Below are positions 9,301 through 16,789 of a stretch of 59,677 nucleotides of DNA, in pieces. A model generated the notes under the pieces. That model made no database searches, was not told the origin of the DNA, and saw only the letters and a program-made list of their open reading frames with translations. Origin of the DNA: Magnetococcales bacterium DC0425bin3 (GTDB lineage: Bacteria > Pseudomonadota > Magnetococcia > Magnetococcales > DC0425bin3); the NCBI GenBank assembly GCA_002753665.1, contig PEAP01000008.1:1-59677 (forward strand), read 5' to 3'. Every line of letters begins with the position of its first letter. Position 1 is the first letter of the stretch. A program made the position numbers and the translations under genes.

Positions 9301-11534
9301 CCATCGGCGACAATGCCTATGATCAGTATCAGTTTCTCAACATCATCCTGCAGGTGGATACGGATATCCTGACCTCCATCAGCGGTTCCACCGTGAGCGC
9401 CTATCTGGTCGAACCCGCCGCCCTGCGCCATGGTCGGGGTACCGAATTGGCCGGCACCACCACCTACGACAATGCCGGAACCTCCGTCTCCTCCCTGGGC
9501 GACATCAATGGCGACGGGTTCGACGATGTCATCGTCGGCGCCCCCAAGTGGGATGTGGACTCCACCAACACCAGCACCAACGAGGGAGCCGCCTATGTGC
9601 TGTTCGGCAGCAGTGCCGGCCTGGGCGTGGCCCTGGATCTGACCAGCAGCGCCCTGAACGGCAGCAACGGCTTCCAAATCCAGGGGGAAGTGGCCAGTGG
9701 CATGGCCGGCCATTCGGTCAGCGGCGCCGGCGATGTCAACGGCGACGGCTATGACGACATCCTGGTGGGAGCGCCAACGAACGGCACCGGGGCCGCCTAC
9801 CTGATCTTCGGCAAGAGCAGCGGCTTCTCCGCCACCTTCGACCTCAGTTCCTTGAGCGGTGGCGACGGATCCCTGGGCTTTCGCCTCACCGGGGAAACCA
9901 CCGGTCTGGCTCTGGGCAAATCCGTAAGCGGCGCCGGAGATGTCAATGGCGACGGCTTCGACGATCTGATCATCGGCGGTCCGGAAGTCAGTGGCATGGA
10001 ACGGGCCTATGTGCTGTTCGGCAAGAGCGGCAGTTTTTCACCCACCTTCTCCGCCGATGCGACCAACCTCAACGGGATCGACGGCTTCATCATCGCCGGA
10101 GAGTCCGGCGACCGGTTCGGCGATGCGGTGTCCGCCGCCGGGGACATCAACGGCGACGGGTTCGACGACCTGATCATCGGCGCCCGCTATGGGGACGGTT
10201 TGAACAACGGGACCAGCGACTCGGGAGAAGCCTATGTGATCTATGGCGCTTCCAGCTTCACCAGCAATGCCCTGATCCAGGTCACCAATCTGATCGCCCT
10301 CACCGGCACCGCCCTGTACGGTCCCACCGACGGCGACATGTCCGGCACCTCGGTGGGCGCCCTGGGGGATGTCAACGGCGACGGTCTGGACGATTTCATC
10401 ATCGGCACTCCCTTCGGACCGGGGGGCAGTGCCAGCTACACCCCCGGCGAAGCCCATGTGGTGTTCGGCTCCACCACCAGCATGGGGGTCAGCTTCTATC
10501 TCTCCACCCTGGCCTCCGGCGGTGGCGCCAGCGGATTCCTGATCCAGGCCAGCTCCGTCGCCAACAACGATCTGGCCGGGTGGTCGGTCAGCGGCGCCGG
10601 GGACTTCGACGGCGACGGGTTCGACGACATCCTGGTGGGCGCCCCCGGCATGGCCTACGGCGCCACCACCAGCACCGGCATGGCCTACCTGATCTATGGC
10701 AAGAGCAGCTTCAGCACCTCCATCAACCTGACCGATCTGGATGCCGGAAGCGGCAGCGACGGCTTCCGGATCTACACCGACGATGGCGTGGACATGCTGG
10801 GCTCCGCCGTCAGCAGCGCCGGCGACCTCAACGGCGACGGGTTCGACGACCTGATCGTCGGCGCCAAGCTGGCCGACATGGACGGCGATTACAACAGCGG
10901 CGCCGCCTATACCCTCTACGGCAACGATCTGCGCAACCAGGTCACCAGCATGGGGGGAACGGGCAACGACAGCCTCACCGGCAGCTCCGGCAGCGATATC
11001 CTCCTCGGCGGGCTGGGCAACGACATTCTCGACGGCGGTTCCGGGGCGGATTCTCTCAAGGGCGGGGCCGGGGACGACATCCTGTTCTACGACGGCATTG
11101 ATCTGGGCAGCGCCTCCCATGACCTGCGCCTGGAGGGCGATTCCGGCATCGACACCCTGAAATTCCAGGGCAATGGCGATACCCTGACCCTCGGCTCCAA
11201 CCATGCCACCCTCTCCGGCATCGAGATCATCGATCTCAACGCTGCAGCGGGCAACGATTCGCTGTCGCTCGGTATCCAGGACCTGCTGGATGTCAGCGAC
11301 CACAACTGGATGATCGTCAAGGGCGGCGCTGGAGACGCGGTGACCTTCACGGACACCAACTGGGCCATCGCCTCCAACATCTCCATCCCCATGGCCGGGT
11401 ACGCCAGCTCCGTCACCACCAACGTCAACGGCACCACCACGCTGGATGGTGAAGACTATACCCTCTACTACAACAGCTCGATGCCCTTGGGGGTCCTGCT
11501 GGTGGATACCGACATCACCCCCCCGGCCATCTGA
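3378..11534 (+). CDS. Giant FecR/FG-GAP/RTX surface protein with three seven-repeat modules
   Basis: Protein of 2718 residues, probably a type I-secreted cell-surface or released adhesin. No Sec signal is visible. A FecR-like domain covers about 117-285 (ending TPVASIGIRGSELDGEV), then an acidic Gly/Glu-rich stretch (about 300-515) and a Ser/Thr/Tyr-rich linker. I count 21 FG-GAP motifs of the GDVNGDGYDDLLIGAP type, each with an EF-hand-like calcium loop. They fall into three groups of seven (about 655-1155, 1330-1830 and 2020-2520). Each group is followed by RTX-type glycine repeats (GGTGNDTL, GGAGDDTLDSG, GGLGNDILDGGSGADSL) and a conserved cap resembling FEIIDL...LLIKG...LLV. Seven FG-GAP repeats normally close one beta-propeller. 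A TolC-family gene lies 1.2 kb downstream, but no type I ABC transporter or adaptor is in the window. Confidence 0.9.
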   Translation: MALPTLHSPLPSSSGSPRVASGIRLTEVNGRVTLPDGSYLLEGDYQRVGEDLVVTNPAGDRVVVEGYFSGDSPPLLRLANDALLTPETVQALLLPDPQPAVQVAGNDFWPGGPQPTVAIGIVDRLVGRAFARDPNGTTRILQKGDPVRLGDVLKTGDGALLKLTLNDGTLFQLGEGARGILSEYVYDPAASAGRFGATVLQGIFRYASGKLALLSKSGQHSLIKTPVASIGIRGSELDGEVTPTGETNVVHKSGILAIGDAQGQGTVILDTPGMATGVSFTGGPPKPAFQAPANLINRFESQLSDQVFEQKEQQEQKAIEEKAEQAQQETRGVEGEGGGRDQGEGGQDGEDGPGGEGKSGEEGGEGPPGEGEGEGEGEGEGGEDAPPDEEAPPDEEGGPKEGEEGADAKGKEDGPSFGDEGEGGPGRGGDTGDPDFGGTEQGGAEAGAPEFGGGDGPAGPGTGDTGLGATTGDGPSFGGDGPSFGGDGPSFGGDGPSFGGDLGGSSVGGNLGSSTTGTGSTYSPFDSGFGSFSSFTNTNSLSTTNFTQDYGGFSDYTSTYSNYTSTYNANYSPTVTVDTGPYPIIYIPVIDNDTDNTSGSDGTNDASGSSSGDTSGGTSGGTSGGTSSSGSSSPGTLYSYPTLSGSAVTLSGSETNARIAWEVAQAGDVNGDGYDDLLIGAPYASNSGPNSVSGVAYVVFGTASGFGSGLNLTALNGSNGFAVVGGPYNDLLGYAVAAAGDINGDGYADIVVGDPGATGNGNGLGLSAGSGSAYVIFGGASFSSQVNVTSLTGSNGFEIRGNAAGDRFGESLAGASDVNGDGFDEILIGASGVDGSIDSGAAFLVWGDDVFSATLAVSSLDGTNGFKFTGEASYDFVGNAVAGGGDFNGDGYQDGLITADGAEYITSGITTSEAGKAYLVLGRWVHDADATVYLTQMSTETDGWIFKGVTQDASVGQDAAFVGDVNGDGYDDIVISTWGIAGDSYRGTSYLVLGRSDTSTFGTYTLGGSNDLTHTITLSNGSANDWSGYSVSAAGDLDGDGFDDLLIGAPQAHLESGSSVPNPDGAGKTYVVFGNPIFSYMSSFNLSALDSNDTSLGFVLQGSGSGTNAGVSVSAAGDLDGDGYDDLIVGAPGASAGSFTDAGAAYVIFGDDWRNKTTHSGGSATSTNYSDILIGGTGNDTLNANAGAMTVRGGAGNDTILFQPIGSFVTSLATRVFVLDGGSGTDTVRLTGAGANLMLENVAGTDVTNFEIIDLGGNGHTLDITSRGVTLLSDSTNRLLIKGTAADQVTGTESWINDGSITLDGITYTQYTHGQAELLVQSVIVQTGLFDGQPADLDGTFGLTLNGGTASDFTGKVIGSAGDLNGDGIGDLLVTAPVNDAGGTDRGAVYVVFGATAGLGANIDLSALNGSNGFVLQGSCDNGLAGFSASAAGDVNGDGITDLILGAPYYADGTTYVVFGSTSGFSSSLDLSSLSGDKGFIVYGNSSYSVTGRGVAGAGDLNGDGYGDLLVSATGFDQDSNSLPDGSVFVVFGTSALEDSMTLSQLGSAGVSGVSARKFVGSNDELAGTALDTAGDINGDGYDDFIIGAYSANSGTGAVYVIYGGSSLTLLDATTAVSLSSLNGSIGFALQGANAGDNFGWSVSGAGDINDDGYDDLIIGAPGQSSNTGAIYVIYGGSNIGITSTSVTSLMNGTAGFAITGASTGAWLGGSVNGAGDVNGDGYDDVIIGSKYAPGADGTSQTGAAYLIYGIDTLERGSSLSLSSLDGVEGFIIQGTDASDKTGHTVAGAGDLNGDGYDDLLVSAVGGDPNSLTDAGEVYVIYGGDRQDRVGLQGTIGNDTLTGSSWDEILMGGAGDDTLDSGTEMDHVEGGAGNDIIYYNGSYNISFDGGAGSDTLRPVTTSSSGYLNLTNLNSYNSFNNFEVVDLVAGSGAYTLTLAPLDILHMTGPENTLRIDGDASDCVSASGSWSYRGKFAIGDNAYDQYQFLNIILQVDTDILTSISGSTVSAYLVEPAALRHGRGTELAGTTTYDNAGTSVSSLGDINGDGFDDVIVGAPKWDVDSTNTSTNEGAAYVLFGSSAGLGVALDLTSSALNGSNGFQIQGEVASGMAGHSVSGAGDVNGDGYDDILVGAPTNGTGAAYLIFGKSSGFSATFDLSSLSGGDGSLGFRLTGETTGLALGKSVSGAGDVNGDGFDDLIIGGPEVSGMERAYVLFGKSGSFSPTFSADATNLNGIDGFIIAGESGDRFGDAVSAAGDINGDGFDDLIIGARYGDGLNNGTSDSGEAYVIYGASSFTSNALIQVTNLIALTGTALYGPTDGDMSGTSVGALGDVNGDGLDDFIIGTPFGPGGSASYTPGEAHVVFGSTTSMGVSFYLSTLASGGGASGFLIQASSVANNDLAGWSVSGAGDFDGDGFDDILVGAPGMAYGATTSTGMAYLIYGKSSFSTSINLTDLDAGSGSDGFRIYTDDGVDMLGSAVSSAGDLNGDGFDDLIVGAKLADMDGDYNSGAAYTLYGNDLRNQVTSMGGTGNDSLTGSSGSDILLGGLGNDILDGGSGADSLKGGAGDDILFYDGIDLGSASHDLRLEGDSGIDTLKFQGNGDTLTLGSNHATLSGIEIIDLNAAAGNDSLSLGIQDLLDVSDHNWMIVKGGAGDAVTFTDTNWAIASNISIPMAGYASSVTTNVNGTTTLDGEDYTLYYNSSMPLGVLLVDTDITPPAI
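4482..4517 (+). repeat. Six tandem GGGGAA hexamers coding (Gly-Glu)6
   Basis: In-frame microsatellite inside the acidic linker of the giant surface protein. Because the unit is six bases, changes in copy number alter length without shifting the frame. Confidence 0.9.
4797..4880 (+). repeat. Two tandem 42-base repeats coding GPSFGGD units
   Basis: 4797-4838 and 4839-4880 are the same 42-base unit; each codes two GPSFGGD peptides, giving four in a row. Each 42-base unit is itself a diverged 21-base duplication. Frame is kept, so this is a length-variable linker ahead of the first propeller. Confidence 0.88.
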
Positions 11535-11564
11535 ACGGGAGCAGCGATCCCACCAGGACCACCC

Positions 11565-12635
11565 ATGACCAGCAACTCCCCTTCCGGCCCCGCCGCCCAG
11601 GTGGACATCACCGCCTCCCGACAGCTCACCTCCTGGATGGCGGAGCAGGGGGTGGCTTTCGCCTTCACCACCTACCAGACCGGCAAGCTCTTTCTGGTCG
11701 GGCTGGGGCCGGAGGGCAGCCTGGCGGTATTCGAGCGGACCTTCAACCGCTGCATGGGGCTCTGCGCCGTGGACCAGAGCCTCTACATGAGTACCCTGTA
11801 CCAGCTATGGCGCTTCGAGAACATCCTGGACACCGGCCAGTGGCACCAGGGTCACGATCGACTCTATGTGCCCCGGCTGGCCTTCACCACGGGGGATCTG
11901 GACATCCACGACATCGCCGTGGATGGTCAGGGGCGGGTGCTGTTCGTCAACACCCTGTTCAGTTGCCTGGCAGCGCCCGACGTGCGCTACAGCTTCCGGC
12001 CCGTCTGGACCCCGCCGTTCATCTCCCGGCTGGCGGCGGAGGACCGCTGCCACCTCAACGGTCTGGCCCTGGTGGACGGCCAGCCCCGCTATCTGACCTG
12101 CCTGGGCGCCAGCGACGTGGCCGACGGCTGGCGGGACCGCCGCGCCGATGGCGGCCTGCTCCTCGACCTGGTGGAAAACGGCCCGGTGCTGGACGGCTTG
12201 GCCATGCCCCACTCACCGCGTGTCCACGCCGACCGTCTCTGGCTGCTGAACTCGGGCACCGGCCATTTCGGCTATGCGGATCTCCAACGCGGACGCTTCG
12301 AGCCGGTCACCTTCTGCCCCGGCTATCTGCGGGGCTTGAGCTTTCACGACCATTTTGCGGCGGTGGGGTTGTCCAAGTCCCGCCAAAACCGTACCTTCAG
12401 CGGTCTGCCCCTGGATGGCCTCCTGGCGGACAAGAACGCCACCGCCCGCTGCGGCATCCAGGTAATCGACCTGGGCAGCGGCGATGCGGTCCATTTCTTG
12501 CGTATCGAGGGACTGGTGGAGGAGCTGTACGACGTGGTCCTGCTGCCCGGCTGCCAGCGGCCCATGGCCCTGGGCTTCAAGACCGACGAAATCCGTCGGA
12601 TCATCAACGTGGGTCCGGCCCTGGATCCCTCATGA
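11565..12635 (+). CDS. TIGR03032-like family protein, function unknown
   Basis: Protein of 356 residues without signal peptide or membrane segment. From memory its pattern matches the TIGR03032 family: an N-terminal WMAEQGVAFAFTTYQTGKL, a middle with LWRFENIL, DLDIHDIAVDG and HLNGLALVDGQPRYLTCLG, and late GYLRGLSFHDHFAAVGLSKS. The family is predicted to form a propeller-like fold and has no established activity. The gene starts 30 bases after the giant surface-protein gene, behind AGGA, so the two are probably co-transcribed; a role in its export or modification is inference from context only. Confidence 0.8.
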   Translation: MTSNSPSGPAAQVDITASRQLTSWMAEQGVAFAFTTYQTGKLFLVGLGPEGSLAVFERTFNRCMGLCAVDQSLYMSTLYQLWRFENILDTGQWHQGHDRLYVPRLAFTTGDLDIHDIAVDGQGRVLFVNTLFSCLAAPDVRYSFRPVWTPPFISRLAAEDRCHLNGLALVDGQPRYLTCLGASDVADGWRDRRADGGLLLDLVENGPVLDGLAMPHSPRVHADRLWLLNSGTGHFGYADLQRGRFEPVTFCPGYLRGLSFHDHFAAVGLSKSRQNRTFSGLPLDGLLADKNATARCGIQVIDLGSGDAVHFLRIEGLVEELYDVVLLPGCQRPMALGFKTDEIRRIINVGPALDPS

Positions 12636-12749
12636 TCTGGTGTCGCCGAACCGATACAGATTGAGCAAACTGGCGAAAACGGTTTTAATGAACCCATTGG
12701 AACAGCGGATGATGGCTTGGTCGGTTCCTATCGATAAAAAGGTGTTCTG

Positions 12750-14057
12750 ATGCGCGGCTCGTCTGGCATCATCGCTCTGCTGATGCTCCCCCTGGTTGCC
12801 CTCCTTCATCCCGAAGCAGCTCACTCGGAAACCCTGGTGGATGCGGTCACCACCGCGGTGCGAACCAATCCCGAAGCCCGGGCGGCGGCGGAAAACCGCG
12901 CCGCCGTGGAGCAGACCATCCGCCAATCCCGGGCCGGCTACCTGCCCACGGTGGATGCGTCCGGCGCCTATGGTCCCGAGTGGAGCGACAACTCCACCAC
13001 CCGCGCGGCCAGCGAGGGTTCCCGAACCATGAAGCATGGGGCATCCAGCCTCACCGCCAGCCAGATGCTGTTCGACGGCGGCGCGGTGGCCTCCCAGGTG
13101 GATCGGGCCAAGGCGGCCTTCGAGTCGGCCCGTTCCGGCTACGACCGCACCGCGGAAACCGTGGCCCAGACCGCCATGGAGACTTTTCTCGACACCATGA
13201 AGCAGCGGGAACTCGAAGGCCTGCTGCAACAGAAGGTCGCCTTGCATCAGGAGACCCTGGAAAAGATCCGCGCCAAATTCCAGAGCGGCGCCGGCAACGA
13301 AGCCGACGTGCAGCAGACCGAAACCCGGCTGGCCCTGGCTTCCTCGGAATTCCTGACCACCCAAGGCATGCGCCTGGCCGCCGAGGCCCGCTACCTGCGG
13401 TTGATGGGCCATGCCGCCCCCACCGAATTGACCGGTCCCGAGGTGGCCTACGACCAGTTGCCCAAGAGCCTCCCCCAGGCAGTGGAAGAGGCCCAGGCCT
13501 CCCATCCGGCCATCATCGCCGCCCAGTTCGATCTGACCGCCGCCCAGGCCGACCTGGCGGGAACCAAGGCTGCGTTCCTCCCCACCCTGAAGCTGGAAGT
13601 CAACTACGCCAACAACGCCAACCAGAGCGGCAGCCGGGGGTACGGCAAGAGCGCCTATGCACTGTTGAAGAGCGATTATAACCTGTTCCGGGGCGGGTCC
13701 GATCAGGCTCGCAAGGCCGAGGTCCTGAAGCGGGCGGACCAGATGACCGAGGTCCTGGAGCAGATGCGCCGCACCATCCGGGAAACCGTGGAAACCGCCT
13801 GGGAAAGCCATCGCATTTCCCGGGAAAAGCTGGTCTTTCTGGAGCGGCAGGTCGAGATCAGCACCAAGGTGCTGGCGGCCTACGAGAAACAGTTCGAGAT
13901 CGGCAAGCGCACCCTGCTGGACCTGCTCAACACCAAGACCGAACTCACCGCCGGCAAGGTCGCGCTCACCACCGAGCGCTACAACCTCCAGACCAGCGCC
14001 CTGCGCCTGATGGCAACCATGGGACAGTTGCGGCGGTTCCTGGGCATCACCGAATGA
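12750..14057 (+). CDS. TolC-family outer-membrane channel of type I secretion
   Basis: Precursor of 435 residues with a Sec signal (about 1-26, cleavage near AHS-ET). Two homologous halves of long coiled-coil helices (about 30-220 and 235-430) are typical of TolC. The C-terminal motif EIGKRTLLDLLNTKTEL matches the conserved G-RTLLD-L stretch of type I secretion TolC/LapE-like channels. By family it trimerises into an outer-membrane barrel with a periplasmic tunnel and docks onto an adaptor/ABC exporter. Its position after the giant surface protein suggests it exports that protein; the inner-membrane parts must be elsewhere. The 114-base gap before it shows no feature except a TATCGATAAAAAGG stretch close to the start. 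Confidence 0.9.
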   Translation: MRGSSGIIALLMLPLVALLHPEAAHSETLVDAVTTAVRTNPEARAAAENRAAVEQTIRQSRAGYLPTVDASGAYGPEWSDNSTTRAASEGSRTMKHGASSLTASQMLFDGGAVASQVDRAKAAFESARSGYDRTAETVAQTAMETFLDTMKQRELEGLLQQKVALHQETLEKIRAKFQSGAGNEADVQQTETRLALASSEFLTTQGMRLAAEARYLRLMGHAAPTELTGPEVAYDQLPKSLPQAVEEAQASHPAIIAAQFDLTAAQADLAGTKAAFLPTLKLEVNYANNANQSGSRGYGKSAYALLKSDYNLFRGGSDQARKAEVLKRADQMTEVLEQMRRTIRETVETAWESHRISREKLVFLERQVEISTKVLAAYEKQFEIGKRTLLDLLNTKTELTAGKVALTTERYNLQTSALRLMATMGQLRRFLGITE

Positions 14058-14117
14058 TGGGGATAAACTTCCCCCGCCCTCTTCCGATGACAGTCGCTGC
14101 GCGACTGTCACGGTCGT
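14055..14117 (+). repeat. Intergenic palindromic repeat, diverged copy g, at the tolC-like stop
   Basis: Begins on the TGA stop codon of the TolC-family gene: TGATGGGGATAAACTTCCCC, a C-rich stretch, then the hairpin GACAGTCGC/GCGACTGTC (14090-14109) and CACGGTCG. The stem sequence differs from that of other copies but still pairs. It may protect or end the upstream transcript; no T-run follows. The remaining bases to 14278 contain no gene. Confidence 0.7.
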
Positions 14118-14278
14118 TTCAGCCGATCGATTCTGGCCGAGTGCCCGTTGTGCCGCATACCAAGGAATTTCCCTTTTCATAATCCTCCGTGGCCCGTATT
14201 TTGCGACCCGTTCGGTGGCTGTTCCGAACACGCCAAGGATGGCGTCATCACCCGTATCGCTCCATGGAGGGAGTCGTC

Positions 14279-15376
14279 ATGAAACCGGCAACCAACCCCA
14301 ACCGCTGGCTCGGCGGTCACGCCCTGCTGCTGGCGGCCTGTCTGATCCTGACGCCACGGCCGGCGGCCGGCGGTGAATCGATACATGATCTGGCCACGGC
14401 GGGGGACCAGGAAGCGGTGGCCCGGCTGCTGACGGCCGGCACCCCCGTGGACAACCGGGACGAAAAGGCCACCACCGCCCTGCATCGGGCGGTGGGTGCC
14501 GGTCACGGTCCCCTGGTCACCCTGCTCCTGGAGCGGGGCGCCGATCCCAATGCCCGGGACCGCAACGGTCATGGGCCCCTGCATATGGCCGCCAGCACCG
14601 GCTTCCAGTCGGCCATCAAACTGTTGATGGAACGGGGGGCGGAGGTCAACCTGGAGGACCAGCAGGGCAACACCCCCCTGCACTGGGCGGCGGAACAGGG
14701 CTATCCCGCGGTCATGCAACTGTTGCTGGACCGGGGCGCGGCCGTGGATGCCGCCAACCGCTGGGGGGAAACTCCCCTGCACTGGGCGGTGGGGATGGAT
14801 CATCAGAACGCCACCCAGGCACTACTCCAGGCCGGCGCCCGGCCCGGAATCGCCAACCAGCGGGGCGATACTCCGCTCCATCTGGCGGTGTTCCAGGGCC
14901 ATGGGCCCTTGGTTCGCCTGCTGCTGGATCACAACGCCGACCCCAACAGCGCCAATCGCAATGGCCATACACCCCTGCACTGGGCCGCCGGGGCCGGACG
15001 GATGCATACCGTCACCCTGTTGTTGAAGATGGGCGCCACCCCCGGTGCGTCGGCCCAGCTGGGAGACAGTCCCCTGCATTGGGCCGCCCGTGCGGGCCAT
15101 CTGGCGGTGGTGGAACTTCTGGCCGACAGCGCCACTCTGAATATCCGCGACCGCTTCGGGGCCACCCCCCTGCATTGGGCCGCCCATCGGGGCCAGCGCG
15201 CCATCGTGGAAAAACTGCTGGCCCTGGGCGCCGATCCCACCCTGAAGGACCAGGCCAATCAGACCGCCCTGGATCTGGCCACCGACCGGGGTCACCAGGC
15301 GGTGGTCGCCGCCATTTCCGCCTTCCGGCGCACCGCGGCCCAGACCTCGAACCTGAACCTCTCCGCCCTGCCTTGA
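14279..15376 (+). CDS. Exported ankyrin-repeat protein
   Basis: Protein of 365 residues from the ATG at 14279, chosen over an in-frame ATG 90 bases upstream because it is preceded by GGAGGGAG and gives an export signal at once. The N-terminus is a signal sequence, either a lipoprotein signal (LAAC box, Cys at about 21) or a Sec site near PAAGG. The rest is about ten ankyrin repeats of about 33 residues with the consensus TPLHWAA-GH--VV-LLL--GADPN. Ankyrin arrays bind proteins; partners are unknown. It is placed in the periplasm, between the TolC-like and PilZ genes. Confidence 0.86.
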   Translation: MKPATNPNRWLGGHALLLAACLILTPRPAAGGESIHDLATAGDQEAVARLLTAGTPVDNRDEKATTALHRAVGAGHGPLVTLLLERGADPNARDRNGHGPLHMAASTGFQSAIKLLMERGAEVNLEDQQGNTPLHWAAEQGYPAVMQLLLDRGAAVDAANRWGETPLHWAVGMDHQNATQALLQAGARPGIANQRGDTPLHLAVFQGHGPLVRLLLDHNADPNSANRNGHTPLHWAAGAGRMHTVTLLLKMGATPGASAQLGDSPLHWAARAGHLAVVELLADSATLNIRDRFGATPLHWAAHRGQRAIVEKLLALGADPTLKDQANQTALDLATDRGHQAVVAAISAFRRTAAQTSNLNLSALP

Positions 15377-15456
15377 CCCCCAGCCGGTCTTCCCGGCCGT
15401 TCGGCGGCGAGCCGTGGCGATAAATAAGGGCAATTGTGTCAGACAAGAATTTTTTG

Positions 15457-15484
15457 TTGCACTACTTGACCATCCTGGTATGAT
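15457..15484 (+). promoter_or_regulatory. Sigma-70-type promoter before the PilZ gene
   Basis: TTGCAC (15457-15462), 16-base spacer, TATGAT (15479-15484), in an A/T-rich patch. Transcription would start near 15491, leaving a leader of about 70 bases. Nothing else is recognised in the gap 15377-15563. Confidence 0.55.
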
Positions 15485-15563
15485 CCCTCCCCAAGGTTCA
15501 TCCTCGGACCGACGTTCTCATCAGGTTTGCGGGCTTCACCATCAGTTTCTGCGGGGGTTTTTC

Positions 15564-15965
15564 ATGGCCGATCACTTGCCGGCATCCAATGGCGCGGCGC
15601 ATCAGTCCTCTTCCGAACGGCGGATCCTGCCCCGTTTCGAGCGACGGCAGGACGTCACTTTGAAAGTCTCGGCCGAGCGCGTGTTGTGGGGACAGACCTG
15701 TGATCTGAGCCTGCAGGGGGCGTTTCTGCGGATCAACAGCCCCATGTGGGGACTGCTGGAGGGGCGGGCCGCCACCTTGGCCCTGGCCGGGACTCCCGCT
15801 CCCCAGCGCCGGGAGTGGCCCTGCCAGGTGGTGCGGCTGAGCCGGGATGGGGTGGGGGTGCGCCTGCTGGACGGCATCCATACCTTTGCCAGCACCTTCG
15901 AAATCCCCCAGGCCAACGATCTGACGAACACCATCCCGGACACCCAGACCTGCTCCGCCGCCTGA
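15564..15965 (+). CDS. PilZ-domain c-di-GMP-binding protein
   Basis: Protein of 133 residues from the ATG at 15564; the frame is open 150 bases further upstream, but that part would overlap the promoter and has no domain character. Both c-di-GMP signatures of PilZ are intact: RFERR (the R-x3-R motif, near residue 25) and DLSLQG (the D-x-S-x2-G motif). By family it is a single-domain c-di-GMP receptor acting through a partner, commonly in motility, polysaccharide synthesis or adhesion. Its position between envelope genes suggests control of the surface, which is inference. Confidence 0.87.
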   Translation: MADHLPASNGAAHQSSSERRILPRFERRQDVTLKVSAERVLWGQTCDLSLQGAFLRINSPMWGLLEGRAATLALAGTPAPQRREWPCQVVRLSRDGVGVRLLDGIHTFASTFEIPQANDLTNTIPDTQTCSAA

Positions 15966-16204
15966 CCCTCCCTTTTTCTTTCGTTTGCCCCCTTGATGTC
16001 GTGGGGCAGACAAATGCCCCGATTCGGCTACCGTAATCGCTTCCGAAGTCCCCTGACCCCCACTTCGGCAAAAGTTTTGCATTTATTTTCCGGCCGGCTG
16101 GCCCTAACATGGGGCCGGGAGGAGTACCAAGCCTCCCCGCGTCCCAACTCGCCACAGGTCGCCCTGGGGGGTGGCCTTCCGGTCCATTGCAAGGGAATAC
16201 GGCC

Positions 16205-16654
16205 ATGTCGAACAAGAAATGGTGGAGCATCATGATCGCAGCCCTGCTGTTTGGGCTGAGCCCGAACCTCCAGGCCGCCGATGCCATCGGCCATGTCAAG
16301 GTGGTGAATGGCGACGCGAAGGTGACCCGTGAAAGCAAGGCGGTGCCGGTGCAATTGGGTGATCCGGTCCTCATGAACGACCAGTTCTCCACCGGTCCCG
16401 GCGGCTCCGTGGGCATCACCTTCAACGACAATACCCGCGTCTCCATCGGCCCGGAAACCGAATTCGTGGTGGACGAGTTCGTCTACCAACCCCAGCAGAA
16501 CAAGCTCTCCTTCGGCTCGCGCATCACCAAGGGCACCATGCAGTTCGTCTCCGGCACCATCGCCAAATTGTCCCCGGAAACCGTCAAAATCAACACCCCC
16601 ACCGGCACTATCGGGGTGCGGGGCACCCAGTTTCTGGTCAAGGTGGAGAAATAA
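16205..16654 (+). CDS. Secreted FecR-domain protein
   Basis: Protein of 149 residues from the ATG at 16205, preceded by AAGGGA; a longer in-frame start 96 bases upstream is rejected because it hides the signal peptide. Sec signal about 1-24 (cleavage near LQA-AD). The remainder is one FecR domain: ADAIGHVKVVNGDAKVTR, FNDNTRVSIGPETEFVV and the end motif TPTGTIGVRGTQF, closely paralleling TPVASIGIRGSEL in the giant surface protein. Stand-alone periplasmic FecR-domain proteins of this type often accompany type I secretion and CHASE2 cyclase genes; their biochemical job is not settled. Confidence 0.87.
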   Translation: MSNKKWWSIMIAALLFGLSPNLQAADAIGHVKVVNGDAKVTRESKAVPVQLGDPVLMNDQFSTGPGGSVGITFNDNTRVSIGPETEFVVDEFVYQPQQNKLSFGSRITKGTMQFVSGTIAKLSPETVKINTPTGTIGVRGTQFLVKVEK

Positions 16655-16702
16655 CCGGGCAGGGGCCGCTGCCCCGGCTGATCGTGTCATGCCTCATGGA
16701 AC

Positions 16703-16752
16703 CCAATCGATTGGAAGAATACCCAGCGTACCCTCCGCGGGGTCCGCTGGGT
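16703..16752 (+). promoter_or_regulatory. Palindrome and hairpin between the FecR and OmpA-domain genes
   Basis: A perfect palindrome CCAATCGATTGG (16703-16714) is followed by the hairpin ACCCAGCG/CGCTGGGT (16721-16728 and 16745-16752), ending 37 bases before the next ATG. There is no T-run, so it looks like an intra-operon processing or attenuation structure rather than a strong terminator. Confidence 0.4.
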
Positions 16753-16789
16753 TCTCCCAGAATCTGCTGACGCCGGATTGCCACAACAC

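Noticed and set aside
84-12742. Shared ATCGATAAAA-like strings before the genes at 337 and 12750
   Set aside because: Short and A/T-rich; only one of the two is a full palindrome, so a common regulator is not supported.
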